A stretch of DNA of 64,000 nucleotides from Roseibium algicola (GTDB lineage Bacteria; Pseudomonadota; Alphaproteobacteria; Rhizobiales; Stappiaceae), in assembly GCF_001999245.1 (NCBI RefSeq), contig NZ_CP019631.1, positions 248,001 through 312,000 of the forward strand, in the 5' to 3' direction. A program made the position numbers and the translations under genes. Shown piece by piece: positions 59,076 through 64,000 of this stretch; position 1 is the first letter of the stretch, and the number at the start of each line of letters is the position of its first letter. Below the pieces are notes generated by a model that saw only the letters and a list, made by a program, of their open reading frames with translations, was not told the DNA's origin and did not search any database.

Positions 59076-59346
59076 GCTGAAATTCGAAAACTCTGCCAAG
59101 GACCGGGAATGGTCCAATCTGCTGAATGTAAATTGGCAGAAACAAGTCTATGGATGCTGCCGAGTCCTGGTGTGAAGATTATTGAGAATTGTATCTATAC
59201 GTATGGTTATTTCATATGGATACAACTTGCCTCATGCTGCGGTTGTCCGGCGGCATTGAGAGCGCGATCGTGGTGTCCGTCACGCCTCTTTGTTTCATGT
59301 TCCTATTTCAGGGCGCTCCTGACAGGCTCTGTCGCTTCGAACCCGG
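59076..59346. other. Gap between convergent LuxR and desaturase genes
   Basis: About 270 bases with no gene and no clear terminator. Moderately AT-rich near 59170-59230. Short frames here show no family resemblance. Confidence 0.4.
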
Positions 59347-60420
59347 TCAGGCCGGGGCGGCCAGTCTTGCTAGCCGCTCATCGCGGAAGGAAACAAGACG
59401 CCTTGCGTTTTCATCCCACAGGACCAGCTTCACGCAGCCAAGGCTTTGACGCAAAGTGAGCCGGCTGACATTGCGCAGTTCCGGATGTTCCTTGAGGACT
59501 TCAGATAGCCGGTAGAAGGGAATTTTGGGAGACAGGTGGTGCACGTGGTGGATGCCGATATTCCCGGAGAACCAGCGCAACAGGGGCGGCAGGTCGTAGT
59601 GTGAACTGCCTTCAAGCGCGGCATGCTGGAAATCCCAGTCACTTTCTTCAGACCAATGGGTCTCTTCGAACTGGTGCTGGATATAGAAGAGCCAAACGCC
59701 GGCGCTGGCTGCCATCAGAGTGATCGGGACCTGCACAAGGAAAAACGTGCTTGCGCCGACCAGCCAGATCATGAGCGCAAACGGTGCCGCGATCCCGAGA
59801 TTTGTGGCAATTGTCGACACCCAGGGCTGCATTCCGGCGCGCATCAGGCCATAGGGAAGCCGGTATTGGGCGACGAACAGCCATGCCGGTCCCAGGCCGA
59901 ACATGACGACCGGATGCCGATAGAGCCAGTAGCGCAGGCGGCCCCAGCGGGACAGGGCTCTGTATTCGCGCACGGTCAGTGTATCGATGTCACCGACGCC
60001 GCGGCGGTCGAGGTTCCCGGCAGAGGCATGGTGGATGGCGTGAGTTCGGCGCCAGTAATCGTAAGGGGTAAAGGTAAGTACCCCGATGACCCGGCCGATC
60101 CAGTCGTTCATGCTGCGCCGGGCGTACAAGTTCCCATGGCCGCAATCATGCTGCAGTATGAAAAGCCGGACCAGAAACCCTGCCGCCGGGACTGTCAGGA
60201 TCAATCCGAACCAGTAGCCGTGTACGACGAGCGTCGCGGTAATTCCCCACAGTGCAATGAAGGGGAGGACCGTGATCGCAATCTCGAAACTGCTGCGGCG
60301 CGCACTGATGTTCCGGAATTTGGCAAGAGCTGCGATCCAGGACCGGTTCTGGCGATCAGCAGTCGAATTTTCAGAGCCGTGGCGGAGCTCGGCCGCGGTA
60401 TTATTAGAGGTTACGGTCAT
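59347..60420 (-). CDS. Fatty acid desaturase
   Basis: Membrane di-iron desaturase of 357 residues with the three histidine boxes: HDCGH (91-95), HAIHH (127-131) and HHVHH in GIHHVHHLSPKIPFY. Four hydrophobic segments flank them. It belongs to the PF00487 acyl-lipid desaturase group (delta-12 like). It lies downstream of the NRPS-like gene on the same strand but 340 bases away, so it probably has its own promoter. It may modify membrane lipids or an acyl chain of a nearby natural product. Confidence 0.9.
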   Translation of the reverse strand: MTVTSNNTAAELRHGSENSTADRQNRSWIAALAKFRNISARRSSFEIAITVLPFIALWGITATLVVHGYWFGLILTVPAAGFLVRLFILQHDCGHGNLYARRSMNDWIGRVIGVLTFTPYDYWRRTHAIHHASAGNLDRRGVGDIDTLTVREYRALSRWGRLRYWLYRHPVVMFGLGPAWLFVAQYRLPYGLMRAGMQPWVSTIATNLGIAAPFALMIWLVGASTFFLVQVPITLMAASAGVWLFYIQHQFEETHWSEESDWDFQHAALEGSSHYDLPPLLRWFSGNIGIHHVHHLSPKIPFYRLSEVLKEHPELRNVSRLTLRQSLGCVKLVLWDENARRLVSFRDERLARLAAPA

Positions 60421-60759
60421 TCATGCGGCCTTCCACGCAGTATTCCGGAGTTTGATCGTTTCTCCAGGAATGACGTCCGTGGATATCGAGCAGCTATTAA
60501 ACCGACGTTGCCGGTCAAGTTGGTCTGCAGGTTTTCTGCCGCATCTACAATCATATTTTTGCATTTACGGAAAACTATTCAGAAAAATCGACGGAAGATC
60601 CGCCGATTATCAAATTCATTTCAGAAATTCGGCGTCTCGCGCCAGTGTGAAACGGAAGTCAGCCCAACCGGAGGCAGTCAGCGGTTTCGGGAGCTGTGTC
60701 TGACACTGGGGACCTTCGGGCCGTCAGTCCGAAGGTGTTTTTCCGATGATGTGGGAAGG
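60421..60759. other. Gap between NRPS-like gene and desaturase, with promoter and hairpin
   Basis: About 340 bases. The part next to the desaturase should hold its promoter (AT-rich 60550-60620). An eight-base-pair hairpin ACCTTCGG/CCGAAGGT at 60712-60736, followed on the plus strand by GTTTTT, lies 18 bases after the NRPS-like stop. No gene supported. Confidence 0.5.
60712..60742. terminator. Hairpin at the end of the NRPS-like gene
   Basis: Perfect eight-base-pair stem with nine-base loop. The T-tract is on the plus strand, opposite to the NRPS-like gene, though the position fits that gene's 3' end. May end plus-strand read-through as well. Confidence 0.45.
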
Positions 60760-63700
60760 TCAGGTCCTGGCCAGTTGGGAAATTTTCATGTTCGAGGCAT
60801 CTCCACGCGAGAATTGCGTGAACATTGACATGACGGACGCGCGGATTGCGTCTACCTGCGCAGGTGAATAACGCCTGGCCTGGTAACTCATCAGCACGCG
60901 GATGGCGCGGTTGCCGTCGATGACCTCTTCCATCACTTCAAATTGCAGTCCGAGATGGGATTCATGCTTGTCCGGGTCGACCTGGCGAAACGCGATGGTA
61001 CCGCCATCCGGCGTTGGCAGGTTGCCGTTCAACTTGTTTTGCGCATGGATCTGAATGAACACATCGAACAGGTGGTCCATTCCAGGCGTCATGCCAAGGG
61101 CATCTTCCACAAGGTCGATCGGAATGTCGGTAAAGGGCATCGATCCGTTGATCATGTCCTTGATGTTACCGATCAGGGTGCCGACAGTCGGATCGTTTCC
61201 GAAGCGAACCCGGTGGGCAACGACAGTGGTGAAGTAGCCGATCGTGTCGAAATAGTCGGGGTCCGTACGGCCCGCGGCAGAGGTGCCGATCACCAGATCG
61301 GACAATTCCCCAAGGGCCTGAAGTGCGGCGGAAATCGCGCCATAGACGACATTGAAAAGGGAAGCGCTGTTTTCCTTGGCAATGGCATAAAGCCCCTCGG
61401 AAACGTCGCTCTCCAGCCGCATTTCAACCCAGCCGCCTGCGACCGAACAATCGTCAGTGGCGGGTTCATCGAGGAGTTTGGGTTCGTTGGTGAAGAGAAC
61501 CAGTTCCCTGGGTGCATCACCGAGCATGTCCGTCCAGAAGGCAAGGTGCCGGGCATTGACGCCCAACTGCACCTGCTTGCGGGCAAACTCGTGAAAAGGT
61601 GCTGGTTCGTCCGGCCACTCGGGCGCAACGCCAAGGCTGCGTGCGCGGTAGGCCTCAACCAGTTCGTCCATCATCAGGTTGACGGACCATTCATCGAGCG
61701 CGAGGTGGTGGAACAGGAACGAGAGCACTTGCCGACCTGTTTCCGGATCGGTGAGAAACCGCAACCTGACCGGCAATTCCTTTGCAAGGTCGAAGCAATA
61801 AATGGCTTCGGCATTGCGGTCCGCACTGGTGCTTTCCGTGCTGGTCCAGAACCATTTGTAGGTCGCCAGTTCCTCGACGGGAACAACCTTCTGCAAGACA
61901 TCACCTTCCTCCGTTTCGAAGTAGAGAGTCCTGAGGGCGGCATGCCGTTTCATCAGGTCACCAAAGGCGGCTTCGAAAACGGTTTCGTCCACGGGGTCGA
62001 GAAAATCCAGGGCAAACGGCAAGTTGAAGATCTCGCGGTATCCAAGAGCCGAATAGATCTTCCAGAGCGACATCTGCGCAAGAGCGAGAGGTGTGGCAGC
62101 GTCGCTGGCCTTGCCGTTTCTGATCTCGACATTGTGGTTCCCGGCGCTTTCGCCGGCCCCATCGACCAGTGTCGCGTGCCGGGCAAGACCTGCTGCTGTC
62201 GGGTTGCCGAAAAGATCGTTGAAACGAACCTCTATGCCATGATCATGAAGCAGGCGGCCGATGATCCGGGTGGCAACCAGCGAATGTCCGCCGAAATCGA
62301 AAAAGTCGTCGTCTGGTGCGAGATCTGCAACCGCGAGCGCATCCCGAAACTCCTGCAGGATGGCCGCCTGAATGGCGGTCACGTCGAGGGAAGTTCCTTG
62401 CCGTGTGTGGAAAGGAGCGTCAGAAACACAGGCACTTTCGCTCTGGAGAGGCTGCTTGCCCGTCGCGATTGAAAGACCTTCCGGGTTCCGGAGGTATTCG
62501 GAAAACAGATCCAGCACCAAACTGCCGGCATGTCGCCTGATCGTCTGTCCCGTGACCAGTTCAAGAATTGCCCTGCCTTCTGTGTCAAAGCCCACTGCCA
62601 GCCCGAAATCGGGGCGCGCTTCATATGTCGGCAGGGGTATCCGGTCGAAGGCGAGTGTGTCTGTCGGGACGATGGTTTTCGGATCGGCAAGCCGTTGGAT
62701 CCAGACCTTTGGAAGGTCTGCCGCCAGTGCGTTGATGTCGTGTTTTTCCGATCTGGAAATCGCATTCAGATGAGACAGAACCTGCCGTTCACCCTCTTCA
62801 GGAGCCATGTCCCGTCCAACCGAAACAGCAAAGCTGTCCGAACGGGCAAATGCGCCGCAAGGGTCAGTCAGGCTGTCTGTCTGCCGTGCCGGGAAAATGG
62901 CTTCGATCCGTTCGTGACCGCCGAGCTTGCACAGGAACTGCGCGAAACGAACCCCAACCTGTGCCAGCAATGTGGTGTGGTCCGAAGAAGAGTAACCGTG
63001 GTCATGATGGAGGACAGGTTCGAGCAAGGTTCCGAACCTCAGCGCGAGCCGGTCGCCCGTTGGCAGAAGACCAGGTGTTCCGTTGAAATCGAAAACGGCC
63101 GTATCGGTCAATCCTTCGCCCCGTCGCAACCAGGTGACCGGCGCAAGGCCGGGAAAATCAGGCTCAAGTTGCTTCACTTGACGCAGCGCCGGTGCAGCAA
63201 TGACCTTGTCGTCATAGGCTGACACAAGACTTCTCAGGACATCTTCCGGTGAACAGACCTCCTCGAGAATTCGGTGCATGAGCAGGCCCAGGATCACCGC
63301 TTGACCGCAGAGGATCAGCAGCACCTTGAAAGGGGGTTCGGCTTCGCTGTCCCAATGTGCTTTCTGGGCGGCCAGGACAAGTGAAACGGCTTCCTGCTGG
63401 TTGTCAGCTTTGATGATTTCAAGTGTTCCGTCCGGCCCGTGCGAGAGGGACTTCACGAGTTCTCCCTCGTCACTGAAGCGATAGCGCATCGCCAGCTCGG
63501 GAAGGGCTTCGACCATCGCGTCCACGGCGCGGGCGAGGCGCGCGATATCGGGTGTGCCACCGAGCCGGTAGACCTGGGCATGTCGCAACACCTTGTCCGG
63601 ATCTTGCTGTTGCGCCAGCCAGATCCGTTCCTGATGCTGCGTGACGGTGCGCGGCTCCCGGCCTTTTTTCGGCAAACGGCCAGCCGGGACGGCAGGCTGG

Positions 63701-63783
63701 GTTGACCCGTCCAGGGATTTGAGTTCCGCGTCGAAACGCTCGAACTCGGTTGCTGTCAACAGGCGGTCGAAACCTCCGGTCAT
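60760..63783 (-). CDS. NRPS-like protein: condensation, carrier, condensation, no adenylation domain
   Basis: Protein of 1007 residues. A first condensation-like domain (about 45-440, opening TVTQHQERIWLAQQQDPDKV) has a degenerate active site, Met-His170-Arg-Ile-Leu-Glu-Glu in place of HHxxxDG. A carrier domain follows with DDDFFDFGGHSLVATRI and the phosphopantetheine Ser501. A second condensation domain (about 560-1000) has HHLALDE (His692, His693, Asp697), lacking only the glycine. No adenylation or thioesterase domain is visible. ATG 63783 is preceded by GGGAGACTGAC. It must work with partner modules elsewhere, probably just outside the window. Confidence 0.85.
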   Translation of the reverse strand: MTGGFDRLLTATEFERFDAELKSLDGSTQPAVPAGRLPKKGREPRTVTQHQERIWLAQQQDPDKVLRHAQVYRLGGTPDIARLARAVDAMVEALPELAMRYRFSDEGELVKSLSHGPDGTLEIIKADNQQEAVSLVLAAQKAHWDSEAEPPFKVLLILCGQAVILGLLMHRILEEVCSPEDVLRSLVSAYDDKVIAAPALRQVKQLEPDFPGLAPVTWLRRGEGLTDTAVFDFNGTPGLLPTGDRLALRFGTLLEPVLHHDHGYSSSDHTTLLAQVGVRFAQFLCKLGGHERIEAIFPARQTDSLTDPCGAFARSDSFAVSVGRDMAPEEGERQVLSHLNAISRSEKHDINALAADLPKVWIQRLADPKTIVPTDTLAFDRIPLPTYEARPDFGLAVGFDTEGRAILELVTGQTIRRHAGSLVLDLFSEYLRNPEGLSIATGKQPLQSESACVSDAPFHTRQGTSLDVTAIQAAILQEFRDALAVADLAPDDDFFDFGGHSLVATRIIGRLLHDHGIEVRFNDLFGNPTAAGLARHATLVDGAGESAGNHNVEIRNGKASDAATPLALAQMSLWKIYSALGYREIFNLPFALDFLDPVDETVFEAAFGDLMKRHAALRTLYFETEEGDVLQKVVPVEELATYKWFWTSTESTSADRNAEAIYCFDLAKELPVRLRFLTDPETGRQVLSFLFHHLALDEWSVNLMMDELVEAYRARSLGVAPEWPDEPAPFHEFARKQVQLGVNARHLAFWTDMLGDAPRELVLFTNEPKLLDEPATDDCSVAGGWVEMRLESDVSEGLYAIAKENSASLFNVVYGAISAALQALGELSDLVIGTSAAGRTDPDYFDTIGYFTTVVAHRVRFGNDPTVGTLIGNIKDMINGSMPFTDIPIDLVEDALGMTPGMDHLFDVFIQIHAQNKLNGNLPTPDGGTIAFRQVDPDKHESHLGLQFEVMEEVIDGNRAIRVLMSYQARRYSPAQVDAIRASVMSMFTQFSRGDASNMKISQLART

Positions 63784-64000
63784 GTCAGTCTCCCGATACT
63801 CATGTGTCGTGCTGATTGCTTGCCTTGGGAGCTCGTCCGCAGCCATTCGGGCCGACGACGCGGGGGCTCACTGAGTAAGCGGATATGAGTTGCATTTGTT
63901 AGCAGGCACAGCCAGCGGGAGCAATTAAACTTGTATCAAATACTCATGTTTTTTAAGTTCGGGTATCCAGGTGGGCCGGATATGATTTCTGGACGGGAGA
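63784..64000. other. Upstream region of the NRPS-like gene at the window end
   Basis: About 217 bases with no supported gene. An AT-rich part (63920-63960, containing ACTTGTATCAAATACTCATG) could hold the promoter of the minus-strand NRPS-like gene. Confidence 0.4.

Noticed and set aside
1..64000. tRNA, rRNA, CRISPR arrays, prophage or transposase genes.
   Set aside because: I found no cloverleaf-type sequence, no spaced repeat array and no integrase or transposase motif on either strand.

Overview
The window is a GC-rich (roughly 60 % by eye) chromosome segment packed with transporter and catabolic operons. It most likely comes from an alphaproteobacterium of the Hyphomicrobiales (Brucella/Rhizobium relatives, perhaps a marine Roseibium/Labrenzia-type organism). 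This rests on the complete erythritol locus in the rhizobial arrangement (eryABCD, divergent eryEFG, eryR-tpiB-rpiB) and on the abundance of ABC transporters and LysR/DeoR/SorC/RpiR regulators. The species guess is inference. No rRNA, tRNA, CRISPR array or insertion sequence was recognised.

Layout. 1-6.2 kb: end of a ribose/AI-2-type sugar ABC operon (binding protein, ATPase, permease) with a PfkB sugar kinase, then a SorC and a DeoR regulator on the opposite strand. 6.3-22.6 kb: erythritol region. A minus-strand transporter operon (DUF2291 protein, ATPase, permease, binding protein) diverges from eryABCD. Transketolase follows on the minus strand, then eryR-eryH-eryI and Calvin-type fructose bisphosphatase and aldolase genes. 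Kinase, dehydrogenase and three isomerases would turn erythritol into erythrose-4-phosphate; transketolase, aldolase and bisphosphatase could then dispose of it through sedoheptulose or fructose phosphates. 22.7-27.2 kb: LysR with a divergent EamA exporter, a LysE exporter and a PhoD-like phosphatase.

27.4-34.3 kb: a minus-strand arabino-oligosaccharide operon (GH51 arabinofuranosidase, MsmK/UgpC-type ATPase, binding protein, two permeases) preceded by an unusual winged-helix regulator. Both promoters carry the same candidate operator, TATCG-N7-CGATA. 34.4-44.7 kb: LysR regulator and a divergent, tightly packed ten-gene operon: NitT/TauT ABC transporter, FAD oxidoreductase, class III CoA-transferase, enoyl-CoA hydratase, ferredoxin, DapA-family lyase, ketoglutarate-semialdehyde-type dehydrogenase and a zinc deaminase. 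I do not recognise its substrate; it is the best candidate here for an undescribed pathway.

44.8-57.8 kb: small accessory and stress-type genes (PhnB-like VOC, GST, tandem DUF1428, HxlR; later DoxX, AHSA1/SRPBCC, ECF42-type sigma factor with YCII partner, MarR, DUF4287). They are split by an RpiR-controlled ugp-type glycerol-3-phosphate operon (ugpB-A-E-Q-C) and a ccdAB toxin-antitoxin pair next to a 130-bp inverted-repeat element. 57.8-64 kb: an AT-rich island with a LuxR-type regulator, a fatty-acid desaturase, and a 1007-residue NRPS-like protein built as condensation-carrier-condensation without an adenylation domain. The window ends just upstream of that gene.
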